A stretch of DNA of 7,287 nucleotides. Origin: Desulfobacteraceae bacterium (GTDB lineage Bacteria > Desulfobacterota > Desulfobacteria > Desulfobacterales > Desulfobacteraceae). How positions within the stretch are numbered: the first letter of the stretch is position 1; each line of letters starts with the position of its first letter. A program made the translations under genes and the position numbers. Below the pieces are notes generated by a model. The model saw only the letters and a list, made by a program, of their open reading frames with translations, was not told the DNA's origin and ran no database searches. The DNA is taken from positions 1 through 7,287 of the forward strand of contig JAFLJU010000583.1 in assembly GCA_022712835.1 (NCBI GenBank), written 5' to 3'. Below are positions 1 to 6,781 of the stretch, one piece after another.

Positions 1-1599
1 TGTTGCATCTTCAATGGATTCTTCAATGGTCATGGCACGCCGGATGGCACCCGCGGCATAAACACCGGTTCTCTGGGTCTCATAGGGAAAGCAGATGTAA
101 TTGGAGTCTGCATACTGACCGAAAATATCATTGTCTCTGAAACCAGGACCCTGTCTGTAAGCCAGGTTGACGATTGGATCATCCTTGGTAACCGGTACCA
201 TACCGCCGGCAACAACAACCATGTCCGCCTTGATGGCAAGGTTTTCACCCAAAAGGGTGTTGGTCGCAGTAACGGCAAGGCCGTCTCCCTGTTGGACAAC
301 TTCTGTGACCGCACCCTTGGTCATGAAGATACCGTCATCTTGCTGTATGCTTTTGTAGAAATATTCCTGGAGTCCAGGGGTCCGCATGTGCTGGTAAATG
401 ACATAGGCTTTACCGTCTGAATAATCGTTCCTGACATATTTGGCCTGTTTCAGGGCCACCATGCTGGTAACGGAACCGCAATATTCAAAGTCCGCATCAT
501 CTTCTTCTTTGCAGGGGGACTGGATAAACACTACATTTTTGGCTTCTTTGCCGTCTGAGGGTCTGACAATCTTTCCTTTGGCAGCAATCATTTCAAATTC
601 ATCATTGGAAACCACATCGGCAAGGTCCACGCCAAGATGAGCATATTCTTCACCTTCAAATTTGGCGGGACGCCATCCGGCTGCCAGAATGACTGAGCCA
701 TAGAGTTCGCCATTAGGATCCAATTGAAGGATATCTTCTCTTCCTTCATTGTATTCCAGATATTTGGCATGGGCAGCTTCTACATCCAATTCTTTTCCGG
801 CTTCGTCTACCAGCATCTCTTCGGGCAGGGGAAAGGGAACGTCAAAGGGGATTTTTTCGCCGGGTGTTTTAAAGGTAACGGTCAACTCACCGGGCTGGCC
901 GGCAATACGGGCAACTTCCGTGTTGGTTTTGACAGTTATGTTTGAAAAACCTTCGATTTCCTTTATCATGGCTTCTGCCACAGGAGGCTGGAGGGCTTCA
1001 AAGGGCTCTACAACTGGCATCTGGCTGCGAAGCTTTGCTGAATATCCGCCCAGGGCCGCTGTTTTTTCAACAATGGTCACTTCATAGCCGGTTTTGGCTG
1101 CATCAAGGGCCGCTGCCATGCCTGTAACACCACCACCCAAAACAAGGATCTTTTTGGAAAAAGATTCTGTCTGATAGGGTTCGGGCAGGGTTACTTTTTC
1201 AACACGGATCATGCCCATCTTGATATAGTCTTCCGCTTTCATCTGGATGGGGTCAAAATGCTCTTCATCATCCTTCTGATCTTCGGTGAGTGCCGGGTAG
1301 GTTTCTCTTGAATGGGGCCAAACCACCCCTTCTCGAAGATTGGCTCTTTCAACGATGCAATTGTCAAATTTGAATACGTCAAAGTTAACCCGTCTGGAGC
1401 AAGCCCCAATGACCATGGCATTTACTTTTCCGTCATCCACATCTTTTTGGATGAGTTCCACGCCTTCTTTGGAACACAAGAAAGGATGGGTGATACAATT
1501 TACGCCCTCTTCATCGGGAACACCGACCAGCGCTTCCATGTCGAGTGTATCGCCGATTCCACAGCCTGTGCATATATATACGCCGTATTTTTTATCCAT
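1..1599 (-). CDS. qmoB: QmoB, HdrA-like flavoprotein/iron-sulfur subunit of the quinone-interacting oxidoreductase QmoABC (C-terminus cut by window edge)
   Basis: Second subunit of the QmoABC complex, which is thought to pass electrons from menaquinol towards APS reductase on the cytoplasmic face of the membrane. The reading frame is open from the ATG at 1599 to position 1, giving 533 residues. Residues 10-16 read CTGCGIG, with further cysteines at 35, 42 (HPFLCS) and 67 (GACSRR), the pattern of the N-terminal iron-sulfur domain of HdrA/QmoB proteins. A Rossmann FAD motif LGGGVTG lies at 154-160, followed by VEK and ALGG. Near the edge FPYETQRTGVYAAGA is the second nucleotide-binding segment. 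QmoB proteins are, from memory, about 750 residues, so the ferredoxin-like and MvhD-like C-terminal parts would lie beyond position 1. The start is fixed by AAGGAGG at 1614-1608, 8 bases upstream, and the gap to qmoA is only 5 bases. The HdrA cysteine cluster in the middle of the protein is degenerate (see findings). Confidence 0.93.
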   Translation of the reverse strand, partial: MDKKYGVYICTGCGIGDTLDMEALVGVPDEEGVNCITHPFLCSKEGVELIQKDVDDGKVNAMVIGACSRRVNFDVFKFDNCIVERANLREGVVWPHSRETYPALTEDQKDDEEHFDPIQMKAEDYIKMGMIRVEKVTLPEPYQTESFSKKILVLGGGVTGMAAALDAAKTGYEVTIVEKTAALGGYSAKLRSQMPVVEPFEALQPPVAEAMIKEIEGFSNITVKTNTEVARIAGQPGELTVTFKTPGEKIPFDVPFPLPEEMLVDEAGKELDVEAAHAKYLEYNEGREDILQLDPNGELYGSVILAAGWRPAKFEGEEYAHLGVDLADVVSNDEFEMIAAKGKIVRPSDGKEAKNVVFIQSPCKEEDDADFEYCGSVTSMVALKQAKYVRNDYSDGKAYVIYQHMRTPGLQEYFYKSIQQDDGIFMTKGAVTEVVQQGDGLAVTATNTLLGENLAIKADMVVVAGGMVPVTKDDPIVNLAYRQGPGFRDNDIFGQYADSNYICFPYETQRTGVYAAGAIRRAMTIEESIEDAT

Positions 1600-1604
1600 G
1601 GTCC

Positions 1605-1614
1605 TTACCTCCTT
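1605..1614 (-). promoter_or_regulatory. qmoB ribosome binding site abutting the qmoA stop codon
   Basis: On the minus strand AAGGAGG (1614-1608) is followed directly by the qmoA TAA stop (1607-1605), and the qmoB ATG comes 5 bases later. The terminating qmoA ribosome covers the qmoB start, a layout that favours translational coupling and equal subunit amounts. Confidence 0.85.
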
Positions 1615-2879
1615 ACAAGGGTCTGAATGGCTTTAAGTGCCATGCCAGTGGCATTCTGGTTAGATGTTACGACATCAGCAGGTTTATTGGCACACCCTGC
1701 TGCAAACATGCCGCCTTTTGAAAAGTCATTCACAATAAAGCCTTCTTCATTGTATTGAAGATCGGCATTTGGTTTGTCTGTGGCGCAGGTGGGCTGCATA
1801 CCGGTGGCAAGCACTAGAAGGTCAACGGTCTGTCTGACCTTTTCGCCTGTGATGGTATCTTCGGCCACAAGATTTATGTTTCCAGAGCCTGCTTCTTCAC
1901 TGACTTCGGCCACTTTTCCCTTTACAAAGAAGATGTTCTCATCTGCCTTGAGGTTGGCATAGAATTTTTCATATTTCAGGCCAGGCGTCCGAAGATCGAT
2001 ATAATAGATGTAGATCTTGGCATCCGGATACTGGGCTCTTAGATAGGTGGCATGTTTTAAAGAGGCCATGCAGCAGATATAGGAGCAATAGGACAGATGA
2101 TTTTCATCCCTGGATCCTGCGCATTGTGCAAATGCGATGGTTGCAGGAGCCTTGTCATCCGAGGGCCGAAGAATCTTTCCGCCCGTGGGACCATTCAAGG
2201 AAGCCATTCTTTCCAGCATCATGTTGGTCACAATGTTCTGGTAACGGCCAAACCCTAAGTTATCAATCTTGGTGGCGTCATAGGGTTGCCATCCTGTGTT
2301 CCAGACAATGGCGCCGACTTTAAGATCAATGGTTTTTTCTTCCATATCAAAGTCAACAGCATCATATTTACAGGCTTCTTTAACCTTGTCCCGGTCATCG
2401 GTGCCCATGGCAGGATCCATGACATATCTTTGGGGGAATGCCATGTTATGGGGAAGGTAAGCGGCTTTGCGTCGGTCCATGCCAAAGTTGAAATCATTGG
2501 AGATTTCAGTTTCACACACCGCGGCACATTCACCGCAACCGGTACAATTTTCATTGACATATCTGGGAGCTGTCTTGAGTGTTACTGTGTAATCACCGGG
2601 TTTGCCATCCACGCTGGCTACTTCAGACATGGTGAGTACTTTAATGTTTTTGTTGTCCTTGAGTCGTTTATAATTGATCTCAAGTCCGCATGTGGGCGGG
2701 CAAAGTTTGGGGAAGTAGTGTTTGAGTTGGGATACTCTTCCGCCAAGGGATGCTTCCTTTTCCACAAGGAAGACCTCATACCCCACTTCAGCGGCTTCCA
2801 GGGCAGTTGTAAGGCCACTGATTCCACCGCCAACCACCATGATGCTTCCACTTACCGGGGCTGAATTATCTGTTGTCAT
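1605..2879 (-). CDS. qmoA: QmoA, HdrA-like FAD/iron-sulfur subunit of the quinone-interacting oxidoreductase QmoABC
   Basis: Soluble flavoprotein subunit of QmoABC, related to the HdrA subunit of heterodisulfide reductase and implicated in electron supply to AprAB. From the chosen ATG it has 424 residues, close to the usual length. VVGGGISG at 15-22 is the FAD Rossmann loop, followed by VEKEASLGG (39-47) and CPPTCG (60-65), typical of HdrA/QmoA. C112, C115, C118 and C122 form a CX2CX2CX3C ferredoxin-like cluster motif, although no proline follows the last cysteine. The HdrA signature is intact: C253-AGSRD, then Y264-C265, and C269-C270. A second nucleotide-binding segment (LATGMQP, then FAAGC) lies in the C-terminal third. 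The start at 2879 is preferred over an in-frame GTG at 2978 because GGAGG sits 6 bases upstream, it leaves the usual short extension before the GGG loop, and a TATAAT lies between the two starts. The gene follows aprA after 278 bases. Confidence 0.96.
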   Translation of the reverse strand: MTTDNSAPVSGSIMVVGGGISGLTTALEAAEVGYEVFLVEKEASLGGRVSQLKHYFPKLCPPTCGLEINYKRLKDNKNIKVLTMSEVASVDGKPGDYTVTLKTAPRYVNENCTGCGECAAVCETEISNDFNFGMDRRKAAYLPHNMAFPQRYVMDPAMGTDDRDKVKEACKYDAVDFDMEEKTIDLKVGAIVWNTGWQPYDATKIDNLGFGRYQNIVTNMMLERMASLNGPTGGKILRPSDDKAPATIAFAQCAGSRDENHLSYCSYICCMASLKHATYLRAQYPDAKIYIYYIDLRTPGLKYEKFYANLKADENIFFVKGKVAEVSEEAGSGNINLVAEDTITGEKVRQTVDLLVLATGMQPTCATDKPNADLQYNEEGFIVNDFSKGGMFAAGCANKPADVVTSNQNATGMALKAIQTLVRR

Positions 2880-2885
2880 GCTGTC

Positions 2886-2890
2886 CCTCC
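2886..2890 (-). promoter_or_regulatory. Ribosome binding site that sets the qmoA start
   Basis: GGAGG on the minus strand, 6 bases before the ATG at 2879. It supports the short N-terminus of QmoA over the in-frame GTG at 2978. Confidence 0.85.
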
Positions 2891-2927
2891 GTGCAATTGA
2901 GTTATTTCTATTGTTTTTCTCATTATT

Positions 2928-2933
2928 ATTATA
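2928..2933 (-). promoter_or_regulatory. Candidate -10 element of a qmoA promoter
   Basis: A perfect TATAAT on the minus strand lies 49 to 54 bases upstream of the qmoA ATG and downstream of the aprA terminator. A start site near 2921 would give a leader of about 40 bases ending in the GGAGG site. The hexamer at the expected -35 distance (2956-2951, TGCTAG) is a poor match to TTGACA, and there is no TG extension, so an activator or a different sigma contact would be needed. The context, an independent start after a terminator, is the main support. Confidence 0.5.
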
Positions 2934-3080
2934 TGCCAAAATCCCAAGGCCTAGCAGCCCGCAGATTTTTTCCGGCACCCTCTCTCCTATTTTGTAAATA
3001 CAGACGCCTATGATTAAGCTTTCTTTGCGGATGTCCTTACAAAAGAGGAGACAGGAAGAAGGCCGGAAGGCCTATATTTG

Positions 3081-3120
3081 AAAAAACCTCCAGGCACTGG
3101 AGAACCAGCACCTGGAGGTT
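3081..3120 (-). terminator. Intrinsic terminator after aprA
   Basis: Read on the minus strand, AACCTCCAGG (3120-3111) pairs perfectly with CCTGGAGGTT (3094-3085). A smaller inner stem of 4 base pairs closes an internal loop and ends in a 4-base loop. The right arm runs straight into a T run (six T in all, 3086-3081, two of them in the stem). It lies 38 bases after the aprA stop. On the plus strand the hairpin is followed by GTGTATC with no T run, so it should act only on leftward transcripts. It would separate aprBA from qmoAB, fully or partly. Confidence 0.9.
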
Positions 3121-3157
3121 GTGTATCAAACTATACCCTCAAAACTCAATTGCTGAA

Positions 3158-5119
3158 TTAATCAGAAATGATTTTGTGGTAAGGTTCTTTTTTCAGGGTC
3201 CACTCATTGGTAACTTTGTCGTATGAAGAGTTAACAAAGCAGAACCAATTTTCGTCATCCTGACCCATGAAGTCACCTCGGTAATAAAATCCGGGGTATC
3301 TTGATTCTTCACGGAACTGGATGTGACGGGTATGAGCCTGAACTGTGTAGAGACGATGGTTAATTTCCCATGCTCTCATCAATTCATGCAGATCACCGGC
3401 AGCGATTTTCTCAAGATCTTCACGGAACATTTCAAACAGGTCCATGAGGATTTCAAGGGATTTTCCACCAGTCATGTAGTAAGTGGCAGTTCCTCCACCA
3501 TACTCATTGGTCATCTTCATCAGACGCATTGCCATACCAGCAGGTTTGCAATAGTTCGGGTTAACGTTTTCGTCTGTTGAATACTCGCAATGATCAAGAT
3601 ATTGTCTAACCGGTGCATAAACAAAGTCAACCAATTCTGCATCAGTTTCTTTGAAACCAGTTACTTTAGAACCTTCTTTTTCCAGGTACTGAAGCATGGA
3701 TTTTGCAACAATACGACCTTCAGCATGTGATCCGGAAGAGAACTTATGACCGGAACAACCAACGCCATCACCAGCGGTAAACAGGCCGCGGGTAGTTGTC
3801 ATTCTGTTGTAACCCCATTTGTAGCTGTCAGGGACCCAATCTTCTTCAGGACCTGAACACCAGATACCGCAACAACCGGAGTGAGAACCCAGCAGGTAGG
3901 GTTCGGTGGGCATAATCTCAGAGTCTTTTTTCTCAGGCTCAGTATTTGTTGCGCACCAGAGACCAGCCTGACCAACGGACATGTCAAGAAAATCTTCCCA
4001 GGCTTCAGACTCAAGATGTTTGAGTTCTTTCTTGGTCATTGTCTCGCCAAGTCTAGCAAGGGCATCGGCAGTTTTCATGATGATGGGACCGCGGCCTTCT
4101 TTGTACTCTTTCATCATGAGATGGTTTCTCAGACAAGTAGGAGTTACAGCAGCAGTTCCGTAAGGAGCATATTTTGCAAGCTCTGCTTTTGCTTCGTCGG
4201 AAGCAGCATAGTTCTCGCCAAGACCATTAACGGTCTGTGCTTTAAAAAGAAGGAACCACGCGCCAACAGGGCCGTAACCATCTTTAAAACGAGCAGGGGT
4301 GAAACGGTTTTCCATCATGGAAAGCTCGGCACCTGCACGAAGGCACATTGTGTAAGTAGAACCAGCATTCCAGATTGGGTACCAGGCACGACCTTTTCCC
4401 TCACCGACTGAACGGGGCTGATAAACGTTAACCGCGCCACCGCAAGCACACATGATGACTTTTGCTTTGATGATATAAACTTTGTTTTCTCTCAGGGAGA
4501 AACCAACCGCACCAGCAACTCTTGTGGGATCTTTTTCGTCGTTGAGAATTTCAACGATGAAGCATCTTTCAATGATGTTTTCTGCGCCAAGGGCTTTTTT
4601 ACCGGCTTCGGCAACAATTCTCTTGTAAGACTCACCATTGATCATGATCTGCCATTTACCCGTACGAACGGGAGTGGCACCGCCTTTAAGAGAACCGGCT
4701 TTCAAACCTTTTTTACCGTCAAGGTTCTTTCCATCATCTGTTTTTTTCCAAATGGGAAGTCCCCATTCTTCGAAAAGATGTACGGAATCATCAACGTGGC
4801 GACCCAAGTCAAAGATAAGATCTTCACGTACAATACCCATAAGGTCATTTCTGACCATACGAACATAATCTTCGGGTTTGTTGTCACCAACATATGTGTT
4901 GATTGCGGAAAGACCCTGGGCTACTGCACCAGACCGCTCAAGGGCTGCTTTGTCACAAAGAAGAATGCTGATGTCGTCAGCTGCCCATTTTTTAAATTCA
5001 AATGCTGTTCCGCAAGCAGCCATACCGCCGCCAATAACCAGAACATCAACGTCTCTTTTCTCAACCTCAGGATCTCTTGTTGCTCTAAGCTCCCCAATAG
5101 GTTTATTCGGTAATGCCAT
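3158..5119 (-). CDS. aprA: APS reductase alpha subunit, FAD-containing catalytic subunit
   Basis: Catalytic subunit of dissimilatory adenylylsulfate (APS) reductase. It reduces APS to sulfite and AMP on a non-covalent FAD in the cytoplasm, using electrons that arrive through AprB. The product is 653 residues, full length for the family, which belongs to the fumarate reductase/succinate dehydrogenase flavoprotein superfamily. The FAD-binding loop GGGMAACG is at 30-37, the acidic D56 ends the second strand, and a GLSAIN segment ends at N74. The substrate-channel segment with R272 and R277 (NRFTPARFKDG) and H413 in GSHSG most likely supply the counterparts of the active-site arginine and histidine described in the Archaeoglobus fulgidus enzyme (R265 and H398). 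The exact arginine alignment is inferred. The FAD-binding AGDGVGCSGHKFSSGSHAEG segment follows. GGAGG at 5130-5126, 6 bases before the ATG, supports the start. The gene lies 53 bases after aprB and is followed by an intrinsic terminator. Confidence 0.98.
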   Translation of the reverse strand: MALPNKPIGELRATRDPEVEKRDVDVLVIGGGMAACGTAFEFKKWAADDISILLCDKAALERSGAVAQGLSAINTYVGDNKPEDYVRMVRNDLMGIVREDLIFDLGRHVDDSVHLFEEWGLPIWKKTDDGKNLDGKKGLKAGSLKGGATPVRTGKWQIMINGESYKRIVAEAGKKALGAENIIERCFIVEILNDEKDPTRVAGAVGFSLRENKVYIIKAKVIMCACGGAVNVYQPRSVGEGKGRAWYPIWNAGSTYTMCLRAGAELSMMENRFTPARFKDGYGPVGAWFLLFKAQTVNGLGENYAASDEAKAELAKYAPYGTAAVTPTCLRNHLMMKEYKEGRGPIIMKTADALARLGETMTKKELKHLESEAWEDFLDMSVGQAGLWCATNTEPEKKDSEIMPTEPYLLGSHSGCCGIWCSGPEEDWVPDSYKWGYNRMTTTRGLFTAGDGVGCSGHKFSSGSHAEGRIVAKSMLQYLEKEGSKVTGFKETDAELVDFVYAPVRQYLDHCEYSTDENVNPNYCKPAGMAMRLMKMTNEYGGGTATYYMTGGKSLEILMDLFEMFREDLEKIAAGDLHELMRAWEINHRLYTVQAHTRHIQFREESRYPGFYYRGDFMGQDDENWFCFVNSSYDKVTNEWTLKKEPYHKIISD

Positions 5120-5172
5120 TATATACCTCCAAAATTATATATAAAGTATCAAAGTTAAATGAAGACTATTAG

Positions 5173-5610
5173 TTATGCAAGCTCTTTGGGAGCTACAAGA
5201 ACAAAGCCGTCAGCTTCCTGGGTGCAGAGAAGACCAGACCAGAGGTCTTTACCTTTCATGTCTGCATAGTCATTGGCTTCACCTTCAGGAGTAGTTCTGA
5301 TAGGGAACTTAAAGCGTTTTACAACGCCGTTCCGGAACTTACAGGTCCACATGATGTCCTCAGTACCCATCATGGGCACAACAGACGCTCCCATTGGAAC
5401 AAAGTCAGAGTACCCTCTGACTTCAATTGCCTGGGAAGGACAAATTTTAACACATGAATAGCATTCCCAGCACTGATCGGGCTCTTGGTTGTATGCTTTC
5501 ATTTCGTTAGGTTCAAGAACCATCAGGTCATTGGGACAGATGTACATACACGCTGTCTTGTCCCCACCCTTGCAGCCGTCACATTTTTCTGCAATTACAA
5601 AAGATGGCAT
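5173..5610 (-). CDS. aprB: APS reductase beta subunit, two-[4Fe-4S] electron-transfer subunit
   Basis: Small iron-sulfur subunit of dissimilatory APS reductase. It carries electrons one at a time through two [4Fe-4S] clusters to the FAD of AprA. The 145-residue product starts MPSFVIAEKCDGC. The first cysteine set is C10, C13, C21 and C25 followed by proline, with the long CX7C spacing typical of AprB. The second is C47, C50, C53 and C57 followed by proline. W48, right after C47, matches the conserved tryptophan proposed to assist electron transfer to the flavin. The C-terminal part (about 85-145) has no cysteine cluster and corresponds to the sheet and tail that wrap around AprA. GGAGG at 5623-5619 lies 8 bases before the ATG. 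It is the first gene of the leftward cluster, so the promoter should lie in the 424 bases to its right. Confidence 0.98.
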   Translation of the reverse strand: MPSFVIAEKCDGCKGGDKTACMYICPNDLMVLEPNEMKAYNQEPDQCWECYSCVKICPSQAIEVRGYSDFVPMGASVVPMMGTEDIMWTCKFRNGVVKRFKFPIRTTPEGEANDYADMKGKDLWSGLLCTQEADGFVLVAPKELA

Positions 5611-5644
5611 TTAAAATACCTCCATAATTTAAGTTAATCAAATC

Positions 5645-5661
5645 GCACAATACCGTTGTGC
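5645..5661 (-). promoter_or_regulatory. Inverted repeat in the presumed aprB leader
   Basis: GCACAA and TTGTGC form a perfect 6-bp inverted repeat around a 5-base loop, ending 34 bases before the aprB ATG. In RNA it would be a stem-loop just upstream of the ribosome binding site. In DNA it could be an operator. No T run follows on the minus strand, so it is not a terminator for leftward transcripts. Its role is not known from the sequence. Confidence 0.4.
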
Positions 5662-5801
5662 TACTATTTTTATTAACAACATAGACCGAAACATTTTCTG
5701 TTCAGTCTGGTAATCCGTAGCCAGTTCTTGGATCAAACAAGGCTTTCTAAGTGGTCAAGAAAAATCCTGCGCCTGATACAAGCTTCGCATAAATGTTAAG
5801 G

Positions 5802-5830
5802 CAATAGCACCCTGATATGCTTATTGTCAA
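5802..5830 (-). promoter_or_regulatory. Weak candidate promoter for aprBA
   Basis: A perfect TTGACA -35 hexamer is present on the minus strand at 5830-5825, about 215 bases upstream of aprB. At 17-18 bases spacing the -10 region reads CTATTG or TATTGC, a poor match to TATAAT. A nearer alternative is TATGTT at 5683-5678, with no good -35. Neither is convincing on its own for a gene pair expected to be very highly expressed. Confidence 0.2.
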
Positions 5831-5982
5831 GAAATTTAGAAAAAAGTTTGCTCCAGATTTTCGATTGTTTAGGTCTCTTAAAATTCATAACCACAACATA
5901 CAAATTCCATGGAATAGAGGCTACCATATGTAGTAAGGAGAGCCGATCAAAAAGAGGCTGGAAAAATTAAGGGAATCCTGGT

Positions 5983-6002
5983 AATTTGAGTCTGTTCAAA
6001 TT
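5983..6002. promoter_or_regulatory. Palindrome AATTTGA-N6-TCAAATT, possible CRP/FNR-type operator
   Basis: A perfect 7-bp inverted repeat with a 6-base centre, 32 bases upstream of the YkgJ-like gene. The core TTGA-N6-TCAA has the spacing and half-sites of FNR-type boxes (TTGAT-N4-ATCAA), although the inner T and A are not both conserved. An AATAAT at 6011-6016 could be a -10, but the start site would then be too close to the ribosome binding site, so the real promoter may lie further upstream. Confidence 0.45.
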
Positions 6003-6034
6003 TCAAATGGAATAATTAAATTAAGGACACCAAA

Positions 6035-6778
6035 ATGAGTGAAGATATGATACCGGTTCATGAACGAGACGCCATGCCTTTTAAGTGTTGTTCAGAAAAC
6101 CCCTGCTTTAATGAATGCTGCCGTGACCTGTGCCAGGCATTGACGCCCTATGATATTTTACGGCTTAAAAGAAATTTGGGGATCTCTTCCCAGCAGTTTT
6201 TAAGAAAATATACCTCTCTGCATTACGGGCCTGGATCGGGTCTGCCCGTTGTTGAGTTTAAGCCCAATCCTGCCACGGGCCACGAATGCCCTTTTGTGAC
6301 TTTGAAAGGATGTTCCGTGTACGCGGACCGGCCCGCCTCCTGCCGGCTCTATCCCCTGGCCCGGGCTATTGCACGGGATCGGCAAACAGGAGAGGTGAAT
6401 GAATATTTTGCCATAATAGAAGAGCCGCATTGCAAGGGGTTTGGCCAAAAAACAGATCTGACGGTCCGTGAATGGATGGAAGGCCAGGCCGTTGATCTCC
6501 ACAATTTTCACAATGACAAACTCATGGAATTGATCAGTTTGAAAAACAAAATTTTACCGGGTAAACTTGAAGGGGCTCAGTCCGATCAATTTTATCTGGC
6601 CTTGTATGACCTGGATGAATTCAGAAGTCAGATTTTTGAGAAGAATATTTTAAAGCAGGTTACTCTGTCCGCTTCTTTTTTGCAGACGCTTAAAACCGAT
6701 GATGAAGCTCTGATGGATTTCGGCATTGCCTGGGTAAAAAATATGCTCTTTGGTACAGAATTCACCGTAAAGGAATAG
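6035..6778 (+). CDS. YkgJ-family cysteine-rich (CxxCxxCC, putative zinc/iron-binding) protein
   Basis: A 247-residue protein of the YkgJ/UPF0153 type (Pfam CxxCxxCC), a family annotated as a putative zinc- or iron-chelating domain whose function is poorly known. The N-terminal half carries the signature: C18, C19, C24, C28, C29 and C33, then LTPYDILRLKRNLGIS (36-51), a helix typical of the family, then ECPF (C85), C93 in LKGCSVY, and RPASCRLYPL with C103. One further cysteine, C133, follows in EPHCKGFG. The C-terminal 110 residues are charged and probably helical, with no motif I recognise. There is no signal peptide or membrane segment, so the protein is probably cytoplasmic. AAGGA at 6023-6027, 7 bases before the ATG, supports the first methionine over M5 or M14. 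The gene diverges from aprB and is probably cotranscribed with the next gene 3 bases downstream. What metal or cluster it binds, if any, cannot be read from the sequence. Confidence 0.85.
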   Translation: MSEDMIPVHERDAMPFKCCSENPCFNECCRDLCQALTPYDILRLKRNLGISSQQFLRKYTSLHYGPGSGLPVVEFKPNPATGHECPFVTLKGCSVYADRPASCRLYPLARAIARDRQTGEVNEYFAIIEEPHCKGFGQKTDLTVREWMEGQAVDLHNFHNDKLMELISLKNKILPGKLEGAQSDQFYLALYDLDEFRSQIFEKNILKQVTLSASFLQTLKTDDEALMDFGIAWVKNMLFGTEFTVKE

Positions 6779-6781
6779 GGC

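Larger units (their letters stand above)
5611..6034. other. Divergent intergenic region between aprB and the YkgJ-like gene
   Basis: This 424-base AT-rich stretch must hold the promoters for both the leftward apr cluster and the rightward pair. I see no convincing reading frame, tRNA or repeat array in it. It contains the aprB ribosome binding site (5623-5619), the leader inverted repeat (5645-5661), a lone TTGACA on the minus strand (5830-5825), a 12-bp palindrome ATTCCATGGAAT (5904-5915) and the TTGA-N6-TCAA palindrome (5983-6002). Its left half is probably the aprB leader and its middle the promoter area. Confidence 0.7.

Noticed and set aside
2286..2864. Plus-strand reading frame of 192 codons inside qmoA
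   Set aside because: Antisense shadow of a clear QmoA coding sequence; no family motif and no ribosome binding site. The same holds for the 176-codon plus-strand frame inside aprA (3881-4411).
2880..2978. In-frame GTG at 2978 that would extend QmoA by 33 residues, with a passable AGGAG in front
   Set aside because: The extension is Asn-rich and unlike QmoA N-termini, the candidate TATAAT lies inside it, and the ATG at 2879 has a better-placed GGAGG. An upstream start is possible but not supported.
5656..5679. TTGTTAAT...CACAA on the minus strand as a Rex-type operator
   Set aside because: The Rex box is an 18-bp palindrome of the TTGTGA-N6-TCACAA type; here the half-sites are about 24 bases end to end and the inner bases do not pair.
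5916..5959. Direct repeat AGAGGCT at 5916-5922 and 5953-5959
   Set aside because: Seven bases repeated once at 37 bases distance is expected by chance and has no symmetry or promoter alignment.
6200..6511. Minus-strand frames of about 100 codons opposite the YkgJ-like and SDR genes
   Set aside because: They lie antisense to genes with recognisable motifs and show none of their own.
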